Shown here: positions 17,166-26,700 of the stretch, piece after piece
Layout: each line of letters opens with the position of its first letter
Position numbering within the stretch: position 1 is the first letter of the stretch
Source: Prochlorococcus sp. AG-679-P15
GTDB taxonomy: Bacteria > Cyanobacteriota > Cyanobacteriia > PCC-6307 > Cyanobiaceae
DNA: 32,413 nucleotides
Assembly: GCA_003210695.1 (NCBI GenBank)
Contig: QCUW01000010.1
Coordinates: 1 to 32,413, forward strand
Direction of reading: 5' to 3'
Program-made: the position numbers and the translations under genes
The notes under the pieces: generated by a model
The model's input: only the letters and a program-made list of their open reading frames with translations
Told to the model about the DNA's origin: nothing
Databases searched by the model: none

Positions 17166-18698
17166 GTGAAAAAGTTGATAATAAGAAAAATAGAAGAACT
17201 TGAAAAATGGCGTCAAAGTCTAAAAAGTAGTATTAACTTTATCCCAACAATGGGAAATCTTCATGATGGTCATCAAAAGTTAATATCAACTGCAAAAAGT
17301 TCGAATTCAAATACAAACTTAGTAAGTATTTTTGTTAATCCACTTCAATTTGACAGCAAAGCAGACCTTCAAAGCTATCCTAAAACATTTGACAAAGATA
17401 TTGAAATTGCATTTTCCACTGGAGCAGATGCTATTTTTATTCCAAACACTATTGATATCTTTCCTCCAAATAATAAAAACATTATTTATTTGAAAGCTTC
17501 GAAAGAATTATCTTCAGCTTTATGTGGACTTACAAGAGAGGGACATTTTGATGGCGTTTGTACTGTTGTTTATAGATTTATAAAACTTATTCAACCTAAA
17601 AATCTTTATTTAGGAGAAAAAGACTGGCAGCAATTATTAATATTAAAAAACCTCATAGAAGAAAAAAAAATAAAAATAAATATAGTATCAGTTCCTACAC
17701 AAAGAGACTCTGATGGGGTCCCATTTAGTTCTCGAAACAAACTTTTATCTAAAAAAGACAGGAAAATTTTACAATTTTTTTCTAATGAACTAATACATTC
17801 AAAAAAAGTTTTTAAAAAGAATAAAAAGATTGACTTAAAGCAAATAACTGAAAGGCTAGATTCTAAAAATATTTCAATTGAATATTTAGAACATTTAAAT
17901 CCTTATAATTTGAAAAAAGTACAGGAAGAAGATAATATTTCGATTTTAGCTGGTGCTATAAACTGTGGGAAAACAAGATTAATTGATCACGTTTTCCTTA
18001 TGAAAAGAAATCCAATTATTGCTATAGATGGACCTGCAGGTTCAGGGAAAAGTACAATAACAAAGTTAATTGCCAAAGAGTTAAATCTTTTATATCTAGA
18101 TACTGGTGCTATGTATAGAGCACTAAGTTGGCTCTTTATTAAAGAAAAGATTGATTATTCTAAAGAGTCAGAATTAAATAAAATTCTTAAGAATGTCTCT
18201 ATTATCTTTAAGTCTTATGCTCATTCCCATCAAGATGTATTCATAAATAATTTTTGTGTAACTGAAGAAATTCGTTCACAAGAAATAAGTTCTATTGTTT
18301 CTAAAATTTCTTCAATAAAAGAAATAAGAGAATTTTTAGTAACTGAACAAAGAAAAATTGGAGAATCTGGAGGATTAGTGGCTGAAGGTAGAGATATAGG
18401 AACTACAGTTTTTCCATATGCAGAACTTAAAATATACTTAACGGCCAGTATTGACGAAAGGGCCAAAAGAAGAAAGTCTGACAAAAAAAGTAAAGACTCA
18501 CAAGACATTGAGTTTAATAAATTAAAGGAGCTTATAAAGAAAAGAGATTTTGAAGATTCCAATAGGAAAATTTCACCTTTAATGAAAGCAAATGACGCAA
18601 TAGAAATTATTACGGATGGATATTCAATTAATGAGGTAGTAGATCAAATTATTGATCTTTATAATGATAAGATTCCCAAAGAAATTCAGATGCAATAA
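17166..18698 (+). CDS. panC/cmk: Bifunctional pantothenate synthetase / cytidylate kinase
   Basis: 510-residue fusion starting at GTG. Residues about 1-275 are pantoate--beta-alanine ligase: FIPTMGNLHDGHQKLI with the HxGH motif, FVNPLQFD, GLTREGHFDGVCTVV and LYLGEKDWQQL. Residues about 284-505 are CMP kinase: IAIDGPAGSGKSTITKLIA (P-loop near 288-296), LYLDTGAMYRALSW, VAEGRDIGTTVFP and KIYLTASIDERAKRR. The two activities serve CoA synthesis and pyrimidine nucleotide salvage. The fusion is a known cyanobacterial arrangement, and a short linker at about 270-284 joins the domains. It is divergent from purM, and its stop lies 2 bases before the stop of the convergent phosphatase gene. Confidence 0.96.
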   Translation: MKKLIIRKIEELEKWRQSLKSSINFIPTMGNLHDGHQKLISTAKSSNSNTNLVSIFVNPLQFDSKADLQSYPKTFDKDIEIAFSTGADAIFIPNTIDIFPPNNKNIIYLKASKELSSALCGLTREGHFDGVCTVVYRFIKLIQPKNLYLGEKDWQQLLILKNLIEEKKIKINIVSVPTQRDSDGVPFSSRNKLLSKKDRKILQFFSNELIHSKKVFKKNKKIDLKQITERLDSKNISIEYLEHLNPYNLKKVQEEDNISILAGAINCGKTRLIDHVFLMKRNPIIAIDGPAGSGKSTITKLIAKELNLLYLDTGAMYRALSWLFIKEKIDYSKESELNKILKNVSIIFKSYAHSHQDVFINNFCVTEEIRSQEISSIVSKISSIKEIREFLVTEQRKIGESGGLVAEGRDIGTTVFPYAELKIYLTASIDERAKRRKSDKKSKDSQDIEFNKLKELIKKRDFEDSNRKISPLMKANDAIEIITDGYSINEVVDQIIDLYNDKIPKEIQMQ

Positions 18699-18700
18699 AT

Positions 18701-19174
18701 TCAAGAAATACTTTCCAAGAAGCCACTCACAGAATCTTCTAAAATATCAAGAACATGATCAAAGCCCTCATCACCTCCAAAATATGGGTCAGGAACTTCT
18801 TCCTCATTGAAAAATGATCTAAAATTTTGTATTTTTTTAATTGACGCATAATCAGTTGAAGATGATCTATTTTTAAGATTTTGTATATTTCTAAAATTTG
18901 AGTCGTCCATCGCAAGAATATAGTTAAATTGCTGAAAGTCCTGGGTAGTAATTTGACGAGCCCTACTTAAAATATTTATATCCCTTCTTTCTGCCGCAAT
19001 TCTCATTCTAGAATCAGCCTTTTTTCCTATATGCCAATGCCCAGTACCAGCAGAATCTACACAAAAGCTATCGGTTAAACCTTTCTTTTCTAGCAAATTT
19101 ATAAAAATAGCTTCTGCAGCAGGAGACCTACAAATATTGCCCAAACACACAAAAAGAACAGAAATTTTTTTCAT
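18701..19174 (-). CDS. Low-molecular-weight protein tyrosine phosphatase family
   Basis: 157 residues, normal for the family. The P-loop VCLGNICRSPAAEA holds the CX5R signature with nucleophile Cys10 and Arg16. VDSAGTGHWHIGKKAD is the family's second motif, and VPDPYFGGDEGFD near residue 128 holds the general acid Asp. It is probably cytosolic. The family removes phosphate from tyrosine or acts on exopolysaccharide kinases; arsenate reductases of this fold are an alternative but lack of extra paired cysteines argues against that. It starts 31 bases after pebB on the same strand and may be the last gene of the bilin operon. No matching tyrosine kinase lies nearby. Confidence 0.9.
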   Translation of the reverse strand: MKKISVLFVCLGNICRSPAAEAIFINLLEKKGLTDSFCVDSAGTGHWHIGKKADSRMRIAAERRDINILSRARQITTQDFQQFNYILAMDDSNFRNIQNLKNRSSSTDYASIKKIQNFRSFFNEEEVPDPYFGGDEGFDHVLDILEDSVSGFLESIS

Positions 19175-19205
19175 ATAATTTCAAATCTATCAAATTATAA
19201 GGTGT

Positions 19206-19967
19206 TTAAGTAGTAAATAAAACTTCTTTAATTAAAGATTCAGTAAATTCCTTTCCAAATAAACTTGATAACATTGGCCTCGCTGGATCGTTATCTCTTC
19301 TGTATTTTAGATAATTATTTTGACCATTTATTAAATCTTTTTGTACCCCCAGATTGGCTTCCTGACTTTCGAAAAGAATTTCCAAATACAATGATAAATA
19401 TTCTGTGAAGGAAGTATAAAGCTGATTAGCAATTAAAAAATCACTACTTTCTTCTTTTGGCAATTTTGACCAGATTAATCCTGGAGAAAAAAATCTAGCT
19501 ACATCTCCAGACATTTTTTCAGCTAATGGGAGTGATGAATGACAACGAGTTTTAAGTTTTATAAGTTGTTCTAATAATTTATTGCTAAATTGATTTTCTA
19601 ATTTTAATGAGGGCTGGAAATCTAATACTAATAAATGACTATTGGGTAGAGAAACAAAATCTACTCCAAAAAACGGGACGTTATAAAGAGTATTAGGAAT
19701 AATTAAAAAATTTAAAACGGAATAATTTGGACTATTAATGCAAACTGCTCTTGCAAGTTTAATTCTTTTTTTATGCGTTACTCCCCAAGTTGAGAGATTA
19801 ACATTTTTTTTTGATTTTTTTGAACCATAAGTTGAATCTTTGTAAGAGTATTCAGTGGGTATTATTTTTTCTAGACAATTATATTTACTTAAATTATTAA
19901 TTACATATTTTAGAAAATTATGCCATTTCCAGTCTGGTCGATAAAAAATAGTGCTTTGTATTAACAT
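19206..19967 (-). CDS. pebB: Phycoerythrobilin:ferredoxin oxidoreductase
   Basis: Reduces 15,16-dihydrobiliverdin to phycoerythrobilin with two electrons from ferredoxin. 253 residues, ferredoxin-dependent bilin reductase fold. Family features are [23 protein letters not shown] with a central Asp near residue 103, the [20 protein letters not shown] segment, and the C-terminal [19 protein letters not shown] with a second conserved Asp. The start ATG directly abuts the pebA stop, consistent with the known channelling of the intermediate from PebA to PebB. The third gene of the ho1-pebA-pebB cluster. Confidence 0.94.
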   Translation of the reverse strand: MLIQSTIFYRPDWKWHNFLKYVINNLSKYNCLEKIIPTEYSYKDSTYGSKKSKKNVNLSTWGVTHKKRIKLARAVCINSPNYSVLNFLIIPNTLYNVPFFGVDFVSLPNSHLLVLDFQPSLKLENQFSNKLLEQLIKLKTRCHSSLPLAEKMSGDVARFFSPGLIWSKLPKEESSDFLIANQLYTSFTEYLSLYLEILFESQEANLGVQKDLINGQNNYLKYRRDNDPARPMLSSLFGKEFTESLIKEVLFTT

Positions 19968-20678
19968 TCAATGAATAATCTCATTATTTAAAGTAAAAAG
20001 AAAATTATTAATAAATTTTTTTGTCCATTTTTCTCCAAAAAAAGATTTAAACAATTTATCCGCAGGGTCTTTTTCAAAACTATACTTATCGTATTTAATT
20101 TGATTAATCTTTATTTGTTCTAAGTTTAAAAATTGATTAACAGGATTCAATTTATAAATGTTCAAATAATTACTAATAAATGAATGGAATATATTGTTTA
20201 AATCTCTATCAAGATTTAATTCATTTCCTCTACATATAATTACCCATGGGGAGAAATATTTTTTTGAATCATATATATTCTTCATTTTATTATTATCAAA
20301 TGCAGAATATTTTTTCTTAATAATACCTAAACTTGCACAATATTTTTTGAGATACTCGCTTTCTTGAATTAAGGGTTGATAATCGAGTATTGCTAATAAC
20401 TTTTGAGAAGTTCCAAACCATAAAATATCAGCTCCTAGGATAGGCAATTCACTATCAAAATTTGGATATGCAACAGTATTAAATACTTGCAGTTTTTTGC
20501 CGCCATCTAATCTTGTGATTCGCCACTTTCTAAATTCGGGAGATGAAAAAAGCCAATTTTTAATAATATATTTTGAATCTTTATTACGATGTTCCTTAAA
20601 TTCGCTAGATATTTGAATTTCCTTACCATGTAATTCATCAATATTGGTTTTAAGGAAATCAACTAATGAATCAAACAT
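19968..20678 (-). CDS. pebA: 15,16-dihydrobiliverdin:ferredoxin oxidoreductase
   Basis: Reduces biliverdin IXalpha at the 15,16 double bond, the first step to phycoerythrobilin. 236 residues. [20 protein letters not shown] contains Asp84, equivalent to the catalytic Asp known in Synechococcus Peb[16 protein letters not shown] near the C-terminus is the second family motif. The gene lies 5 bases after ho1 and abuts pebB, so the enzymes that act in order are encoded in order. No sign of decay is seen although the organism type lacks classical phycobilisomes. Confidence 0.94.
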   Translation of the reverse strand: MFDSLVDFLKTNIDELHGKEIQISSEFKEHRNKDSKYIIKNWLFSSPEFRKWRITRLDGGKKLQVFNTVAYPNFDSELPILGADILWFGTSQKLLAILDYQPLIQESEYLKKYCASLGIIKKKYSAFDNNKMKNIYDSKKYFSPWVIICRGNELNLDRDLNNIFHSFISNYLNIYKLNPVNQFLNLEQIKINQIKYDKYSFEKDPADKLFKSFFGEKWTKKFINNFLFTLNNEIIH

Positions 20679-20683
20679 AAATA

Positions 20684-21394
20684 CTAGGTCTCAGTGCTTC
20701 CCTTCCTAACTTTTTTTGTAATGTAGTTGAATACAATCTTGCCTAAAGCAGCAATCAAGTTACCTTCAAGCTCCTTAAACATTTTCATGTTATAGGTAAA
20801 TGCTTGATTAGCTTCATCAATAATTTGATCAGCAGTCGTTTGATTAATTGGAAGTTGATTCAAAGTAAGTGAATATTCTTCCTTAAATTTCTTTTCGTCA
20901 GCAATTAATTCAAATTCATAAAAATTTAAACCATTATTTCCCTTTAAATTTAATGCTTTTTTGGCGATCCTTTTCAAAATTTGACCACCTGATAAATCTC
21001 CTATATAGCGTGTGTAGTGGTGACCAACCAATAACTCTGGTGAATTTTTTGCTACCTCACGGATTCTTTCAACGTATTCTTTTGCTGATTGAGAGATATT
21101 AATTTCATTCTTCCAGTTATCACCAAAATAAAATTTCAGATCATTTTCAAGGGTTTCTTTCCTGAATAATGATTTAAAACCAATAGGTTTTATTACAGGA
21201 TGTTCATCATGGACCAACCTTTCAATTTCTTCTTCCATAGCCTCATAAACAAAATACAAATCACTAATTAATTTTCTATATGATTTTTTTTCGACAACTC
21301 CTTTTAAAAAACAAGCCACAAAGCCAGTATTTTCTGCCATAGTATGGGATTTTTTTGTCCCTTCTCTTAGTTGTCCTGCAAGAGCGACTGCCAT
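20684..21394 (-). CDS. ho1: Heme oxygenase (biliverdin-forming)
   Basis: Opens heme to biliverdin IXalpha, CO and iron with ferredoxin electrons and O2. 236 residues, the normal cyanobacterial length. The proximal ligand is His17 in [13 protein letters not shown]. The distal helix motif [13 protein letters not shown] lies near residue 134, preceded by [11 protein letters not shown]. It is the first gene of the bilin operon and supplies the substrate of PebA. A 57-base gap separates it from the 145-residue gene upstream, which may hold the operon promoter or be read through. Confidence 0.96.
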   Translation of the reverse strand: MAVALAGQLREGTKKSHTMAENTGFVACFLKGVVEKKSYRKLISDLYFVYEAMEEEIERLVHDEHPVIKPIGFKSLFRKETLENDLKFYFGDNWKNEINISQSAKEYVERIREVAKNSPELLVGHHYTRYIGDLSGGQILKRIAKKALNLKGNNGLNFYEFELIADEKKFKEEYSLTLNQLPINQTTADQIIDEANQAFTYNMKMFKELEGNLIAALGKIVFNYITKKVRKGSTET

Positions 21395-21451
21395 TTATTG
21401 TGAATTAATTTTGTATGTGTATTTAATCTACAAGGAAAATACATAAAACAG

Positions 21452-21889
21452 CTAATTTTTGTTACTAGCAGATGTTTTAGAGAATAACTTATAAAGTTCT
21501 TTACAAACCATATAAATATTATCTTTCTGTTCCTTATGAGGTAAATGTGTGCCAGTCATTTCCCATTCTCCTACTGTAGCTACTCTCCATCTCTCAGAAG
21601 GGACAATCATTCCTCGCATTATTATACCTAACAATTTTGGTACTCTGCTATTACTATCATTTTCATTTTCTACTCTCAATTGTAAAAGAATAGCTCTACA
21701 TTCAATGAGAGGACTCCAACCTGGAAAATGAAAGGCGAAATCAATAGTATCGTTCATGGATTCATTATTTGAATTTCCCCAGGGACTAAAGCTTACGCTA
21801 GCATCTGGAAAATATTTCCTAAACAAAGCCGCTGTAGAAGCAATTTTATTAGCCGTTTCAACATTACTTACATTTGAACTCGCATTCAT
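21452..21889 (-). CDS. Hypothetical protein next to the bilin operon
   Basis: 145 residues, soluble, family not recognised. It has a globular look with conserved-seeming aromatic and glycine positions: FRKYFPDASVSFSPWG, IDFAFHFPGWSPLIECRA, GIIMRGMIVPSERWRVATVG and WEMTGTHLPHKEQKDN. No cysteine pair, membrane helix or signal peptide is seen. Upstream lies the 214-base gap shared with icd on the opposite strand. Its position before ho1 could mean cotranscription with the bilin genes, but nothing in the sequence shows a functional link. Confidence 0.75.
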   Translation of the reverse strand: MNASSNVSNVETANKIASTAALFRKYFPDASVSFSPWGNSNNESMNDTIDFAFHFPGWSPLIECRAILLQLRVENENDSNSRVPKLLGIIMRGMIVPSERWRVATVGEWEMTGTHLPHKEQKDNIYMVCKELYKLFSKTSASNKN

Positions 21890-22103
21890 AAAATGGCTGA
21901 GTATTTTTTAGAAAAATGACATAATTTCCTTTAACTTGGTTATTAACTACTTTTTCTTTTAATAAAGATGTTGAAATGCTGATCAATAAAGTATTCTCTA
22001 TTCACATTTGAATAATAAATTTCTAGCTTTTAGAGATAATAACTCATCACAAATTACAATACGAAGAACATCAATGAGTTACCTTTGTTATTAATTCAAT
22101 CCT

Positions 22104-23528
22104 ATGCCAAAATTTGAAAAATTAAATTTACCTAATGAAGGAGAGATAATAACTTTTAATCAAGGCAAGCCGAATGTCCCTAATAATCCAATTGTCCCAT
22201 TCATTAGGGGTGATGGAACTGGAGTTGATATATGGCCAGCAACTCAAATTGTTCTTGATGCAGCGATTAAAAAAAGCTATGGAAATGAAAGGAAAATTAA
22301 TTGGTTTAAAGTCTATGCAGGAGATGAAGCTTGTGAACTTTATGGAACATATAACTATCTGCCTCAAGATACTATTGAAGCAATTAAACACTTCGGTGTA
22401 GCCATAAAAGGTCCTTTAACAACTCCCATCGGTGGAGGTATTAGATCTCTTAATGTTGCATTAAGACAAATCTTTGATTTATATAGCTGTGTAAGACCAT
22501 GCAAATATTATGCAGGAACTCCAAGTCCTCATAAAAACCCTCAAAATTTAGACGTAATTGTTTATAGAGAAAATACAGAGGATATATACATGGGAATTGA
22601 ATGGGAAGCTGAGGATAATAATTGTCTTGAATTAATTAATTATTTAAATAACGTTTTAATACCAAATAGTAAAAATTTAAAAAATAGATTCATACCAAAT
22701 GGATCAGGAATTGGAATAAAACCAGTAAGCAAATCAGGTAGCCAAAGGCATATTAGAAAAGCTATTGAGCATGCAAAAAAATTATCAGGAGATAAAAGGC
22801 ATGTGACTCTTGTACATAAAGGGAATATTATGAAATATACCGAAGGTGCTTTTAGAGATTGGGGATATGAATTAGCAGTAAATGAATTTAGAGAAGATTG
22901 CATTACAGAGAGAGAAAGCTGGATTTTAGATAATATTCAGAAAAATCCAGAAATTACAATTGAAAATAATGCTAGGAAAATCGAACCAGGTTTTGACAAG
23001 CTTACAAATAATAAAAAAGCATTTATTTGCGAAGAAATTAAAGAAGTTATTGCCTCTATATCTCAGTCCCATGGAGATGGTAAATGGAAAGAACTTATTC
23101 TTGTTGATGATCGGATAGCTGATAGTATTTTTCAACAAATTCAAACTCGACCTCAAGAATATTCAATTCTTGCAACATTAAACCTTAATGGAGACTATGT
23201 TTCTGATGCAGCTGCAGCAATAGTGGGTGGTCTAGGTATGGCGCCTGGTGCGAATATTGGTGATAATGCGGCAATTTTCGAAGCAACTCACGGGACTGCG
23301 CCAAAACATGCCGGTTTAAATAAAATAAATCCAGGCTCAGTAATTCTTAGTGGTGTAATGATGCTTGAATATTTTGGTTGGGATGAAGCAGCTAACTTAA
23401 TTACTAATGGTTTAAGTAAGTCAATAGAGCAAAAAAAAGTCACCTATGATCTAGCACGTTTAATGGAACCAAAAGTAGAACCTCTATCATGCAGCAGTTT
23501 TGCTGAAAAAATTATCTCAAATTTCTAA
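22104..23528 (+). CDS. icd: Isocitrate dehydrogenase (NADP-dependent)
   Basis: Oxidative decarboxylation of isocitrate to 2-oxoglutarate, the carbon skeleton for ammonium assimilation and the nitrogen-status signal in cyanobacteria. 474 residues, the longer cyanobacterial form compared with 416 in E. coli. Seen are IPFIRGDGTGVDIWPA-like (VPFIRGDGTGVDIWPA), GGGIRSLNVALRQ near residue 115 with the Ser that is phosphorylated in E. coli, VYRENTEDIYMGIEW, NIMKYTEGAFRDWGYELA, and the NADP region GLGMAPGANIGDNAAIFEAT followed by HGTAPKHAG. The gene is NtcA-controlled in some relatives. I looked for GTA-N8-TAC in the 214-base upstream gap and found no clean copy. Confidence 0.97.
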   Translation: MPKFEKLNLPNEGEIITFNQGKPNVPNNPIVPFIRGDGTGVDIWPATQIVLDAAIKKSYGNERKINWFKVYAGDEACELYGTYNYLPQDTIEAIKHFGVAIKGPLTTPIGGGIRSLNVALRQIFDLYSCVRPCKYYAGTPSPHKNPQNLDVIVYRENTEDIYMGIEWEAEDNNCLELINYLNNVLIPNSKNLKNRFIPNGSGIGIKPVSKSGSQRHIRKAIEHAKKLSGDKRHVTLVHKGNIMKYTEGAFRDWGYELAVNEFREDCITERESWILDNIQKNPEITIENNARKIEPGFDKLTNNKKAFICEEIKEVIASISQSHGDGKWKELILVDDRIADSIFQQIQTRPQEYSILATLNLNGDYVSDAAAAIVGGLGMAPGANIGDNAAIFEATHGTAPKHAGLNKINPGSVILSGVMMLEYFGWDEAANLITNGLSKSIEQKKVTYDLARLMEPKVEPLSCSSFAEKIISNF

Positions 23529-23530
23529 TT

Positions 23531-24880
23531 TTAAAAATTTTTTTTATTTTCTAAAACTTTCCATATATCCACTAATGAATCTTTTGTGCCAATGTTTCCG
23601 GGATGTGTAACTATAGGAAGTTTTTTATCATTTTTTAGGTTGTAAGTCACTACAGAAATACCTGTTAAAATTTGTCCCTCAAGATAAACATAATCTGCGT
23701 TAAGTCCATTGCTAAGAATCACATTTGTTGTTATTCCGCCTTTTGAAATCAAATATCCTATTTCATATTTCAAATTTTCTACTAATTCAGCAATAAAAAG
23801 AGCGAGTGAATTATATAGTTTAATTTGTTCAGAATGATCTAGGGAGATAAATTTTCTTGAAGTAAACAATACAGGAGTTCGTCCTTGCTTAAAGGAAAAT
23901 CTGATTTCTCTCAAAAATTTATTTTTATACAAATTTCTTTGCATCTGATTATTCTCTAATGTATTAATTCTAAAAAATTCAAAAACATCTAATTCAATTG
24001 GCTCGCAACTACTTATCTCTAATAAATTTTTCAATTGTAATGTTGAAAGTTCCAGATAGGATCCAACAATTACCAGTCCAGGAAGAAAACTTTCTTCTTT
24101 ATTTTTAATTCTTAAATTAGAAAAAAATATCTCATCCTGAAGATTGCTTTTTTTCGCAGAAATTGAACTTACAAAACTTGCTGCAGTTCGAAAAAGAAAT
24201 TTTTTTTGTTTGGTTAATTTTTTTATTATTAAAGAAAATTTTTCAAGTTGAGAATAATTTTCTACATCTACTATTACATGTTTATTATTTTTCAAATTCT
24301 TGAGTGTTTTAAAAACGGTATTATTTTCTTCATCATTAAGAATTTCTAGATCTGATAATAAAAGATTTTGAATATCATCAAAATTGATTTGAGATTTACT
24401 CTTCTGAAATAAAAGATTCTTGACATTACTTGTCTCATATCCAAAAATTTTATCTCTTGCAAAAATTGTTTGATTAATAGGAGTTTTATCAATAAAGTGT
24501 GATCCATTAATTGTAAATCTTTTACCCTCTATAAAAGCTGGGATATGAAAAGTAGCATCGAAAGGACCTAAGCAACCATTTAGGGTGCTAGGTTCTAAAA
24601 AGTTATGTCCTCGAAGAGTAGAATCTCCTCTACTTATAAAAATAATTTCTTCTGCATAAGCTTGAGAAGCAATAACTGCCTTAAGATTTTTACAAATTTC
24701 TTCAATTGTTAATTTCGCATCATTTTCCGATAGTGACCTTGTATTAGCTAAAATAAAAAATAAATTAGATTTAGATTCAAAACCTTTTATTAAAGTTGAG
24801 TAATCCCACTTAAGAAGTAATAAGCAATCATTTACAGTTTGGGAGCCTGTTGGATCATCATCTATAACAACAAATTTCAT
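23531..24880 (-). CDS. Four-carbon acid sugar kinase family protein (DUF1537)
   Basis: 449 residues with both family domains. The N-terminal domain has VIDDDPTGSQTVNDC at the very start and SRGDSTLRGHNFLEPS near residue 83-98. The C-terminal nucleotide-binding domain has a KGGITTNVILSNGL segment and VTHPGNIGTKDSLVDI near the end. Characterised members (OtnK, DtnK) phosphorylate threonate-type acids, but cyanobacterial substrates are not known and the usual aldolase and dehydrogenase partners are absent here. It lies 13 bases downstream of the epimerase-like gene and converges on icd with a 2-base gap. Function of the family call is firm; the substrate is open. Confidence 0.85.
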   Translation of the reverse strand: MKFVVIDDDPTGSQTVNDCLLLLKWDYSTLIKGFESKSNLFFILANTRSLSENDAKLTIEEICKNLKAVIASQAYAEEIIFISRGDSTLRGHNFLEPSTLNGCLGPFDATFHIPAFIEGKRFTINGSHFIDKTPINQTIFARDKIFGYETSNVKNLLFQKSKSQINFDDIQNLLLSDLEILNDEENNTVFKTLKNLKNNKHVIVDVENYSQLEKFSLIIKKLTKQKKFLFRTAASFVSSISAKKSNLQDEIFFSNLRIKNKEESFLPGLVIVGSYLELSTLQLKNLLEISSCEPIELDVFEFFRINTLENNQMQRNLYKNKFLREIRFSFKQGRTPVLFTSRKFISLDHSEQIKLYNSLALFIAELVENLKYEIGYLISKGGITTNVILSNGLNADYVYLEGQILTGISVVTYNLKNDKKLPIVTHPGNIGTKDSLVDIWKVLENKKNF

Positions 24881-24893
24881 AAGTATTTCATAA

Positions 24894-25748
24894 TCACTTA
24901 AGAGATTTTATTTGTATTGAAGCATCAAACTTTTGACTATCATTTGAAGGAATCATAATGTTTCTGAATCCATCAACAAAAGAATTTCTGGGACTAGTCC
25001 ATGGTTCAAGACATATCATTCTTCTAGGGGGATCACTCCAAATAACGCCGAGGTCAAAAGGATATGGATGATTTAACGTTACCTGTCTTTTTAAAACTTT
25101 ATCTCGAAATGCACTTTTACCTGAAGTATACATAAGTAGATCAACTCCCAAATCAACATTTTTTAATTCATCCAAAGTATTACTAATAATATTTCTTTCT
25201 TGATTCTGACAATTAATTGGATTATCAATAAAATCTAAATTTTTGAAATCTGAAATATTAAAATAAGGATGCAGTCCAAAATTTATAGGCATTAGCATGT
25301 CTGTTTTGTTTTGAATAGTAATTTCAAATTCTAAACAGTTAATCTTTAAGTTAACCTCTATCCTCAACTCGAAATCAAAAGGATAATATTTTTTTGTTAT
25401 TTGTGATTCATTTAAAAATAAGCATAAAGATTTTTCACTATCGTTTAAGAAGTATTGCCAATGCAAATCCCTAGCAAAACCATGTTGCATTAACTGCAAA
25501 TAATCTTTTCCAAATATTGAATTGGAGGCATTTAAATGTCCACAAATTGGAAACAAAATTGGAATACCTCCTCTAATACTTTTTGTATTATCCATAAATC
25601 TTTTTTCATCGAAATAAAGTATTTCATTACCATCTGAAACCCAATTTGTAATAACTCCCCCTCTTTTAGGGCAAAATTTTATATAGTTATTTTGATCTAA
25701 TTGAAAAATATAAATTCCTTTTTCATTATTGAATAATTCAATTCGCAC
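24894..25748 (-). CDS. Aldose 1-epimerase / hexose-6-phosphate mutarotase-like
   Basis: 284 residues of the GalM/YeaD beta-sandwich family, which interconverts alpha and beta anomers of sugars or sugar phosphates. Seen are RGGIPILFPICGHLN near residue 60, typical of the YeaD-like branch, LMPINFGLHPYFNIS with the catalytic-type His near 167, and MICLEPWTSPRNSF near 248 with the Glu expected as general base. YeaD-like members act on glucose 6-phosphate; the distinction from a free-sugar epimerase cannot be made here. It sits between the hydrolase gene (9 bases upstream) and the DUF1537 kinase, probably in one transcript, and glgP, also acting on glucosyl units, lies nearby. Confidence 0.85.
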   Translation of the reverse strand: MRIELFNNEKGIYIFQLDQNNYIKFCPKRGGVITNWVSDGNEILYFDEKRFMDNTKSIRGGIPILFPICGHLNASNSIFGKDYLQLMQHGFARDLHWQYFLNDSEKSLCLFLNESQITKKYYPFDFELRIEVNLKINCLEFEITIQNKTDMLMPINFGLHPYFNISDFKNLDFIDNPINCQNQERNIISNTLDELKNVDLGVDLLMYTSGKSAFRDKVLKRQVTLNHPYPFDLGVIWSDPPRRMICLEPWTSPRNSFVDGFRNIMIPSNDSQKFDASIQIKSLK

Positions 25749-25757
25749 AATTAATAA

Positions 25758-26657
25758 TTAAAGAGAATCAACCCAGTCCAAAATATGCTGATTAACTAAT
25801 TCAGGTATTTCATCATGAGGACAATGTCCAGCATCTAGAATAATTTCTTTTGTATCCTTTGGAGTAAATTTTTTATAAAGATTTCTTTTTTTAGGGGTAT
25901 TCATCCATGGATCTTTGCCTCCCCAGAGCAGTAATAATGGTGAATCTAATTTTGCGAATAACTTATCTAAAGGTAATCCCTGAGGACCTGAGGGGTTAAA
26001 TACACTTCTAAAAACATTAAATGCTCCGTAATCTAGCGAAGGCTTTCTTATGGACTCAACTAAAAAATCATCAACATTCTTTTTATCAACATAAACCTGA
26101 TTCAGAGTTTTTTTTATATTTTGTGGATTTCTCATATTCTCAAAAATCAAACGTTGAAGAACGACATTTTTCAAGAATATTCCTGCAACTGTTTCAATTG
26201 AAGTTTGCAAGATATTTTTCTTAATAGTTTTTTCTTCACTGAAATATCCGGCGGCATTGAGTAATATGACTCCTGCATTAAGTTCAGTCAATTCTGAAGC
26301 AGCTGCTAATGCTGCATAGCCACCTAATGAATTTCCAACAACAATTGTAGGTTTTCTTATTTTCTCTTTTACATAAGCTATAACCTGATCTTTCCATAAA
26401 GATCCTGAATATTCAACGTCCTTAGGCTTAGGACTTTTACCAAAACCCAATAGATCTATTGCATGAACTTCATATTTATTGCTCAAAATAGGGATATTGA
26501 ATCTCCAATGATCTGTAGAAGCTCCAAAACCATGAATTAATAAAATTGCACATTCTTTTGAAGGATGTTCTGGTTTAGCTGAAACAGTATGTATTGGGTA
26601 ATTTAAAAAATTCCAGTTATAATTCACATCACTATCTATTGAAGCAGTTTGTTTCAT
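25758..26657 (-). CDS. Alpha/beta-fold hydrolase
   Basis: 299 residues. The oxyanion segment LIHGFGASTDHWR is at residue 36-48, the nucleophile elbow VVGNSLGGYAALAA has its Ser near 109, the acid Asp is in LLLWGGKDPW near 247 and the catalytic His in ILDAGHCPHDEIPE near 276. A cap domain of helices lies between about 130 and 220. The family includes esterases, haloalkane dehalogenases and pheophytin/chlorophyll-side-chain hydrolases. Cyanobacteria often carry several such proteins of unknown substrate, and I cannot choose between them. It lies 43 bases downstream of the antiporter gene's start region? No: it follows it on the minus strand, with the antiporter stop at 26701. Confidence 0.88.
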   Translation of the reverse strand: MKQTASIDSDVNYNWNFLNYPIHTVSAKPEHPSKECAILLIHGFGASTDHWRFNIPILSNKYEVHAIDLLGFGKSPKPKDVEYSGSLWKDQVIAYVKEKIRKPTIVVGNSLGGYAALAAASELTELNAGVILLNAAGYFSEEKTIKKNILQTSIETVAGIFLKNVVLQRLIFENMRNPQNIKKTLNQVYVDKKNVDDFLVESIRKPSLDYGAFNVFRSVFNPSGPQGLPLDKLFAKLDSPLLLLWGGKDPWMNTPKKRNLYKKFTPKDTKEIILDAGHCPHDEIPELVNQHILDWVDSL

Positions 26658-26700
26658 TTATAGAAGATTCTATTTTCGATAATTCTAATAAAATTTTTCT

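Noticed and set aside
21890-22103. NtcA box (GTA-N8-TAC) upstream of icd
   Set aside because: I searched by eye and found only partial matches such as GTA-N8-TCA, not enough to call.
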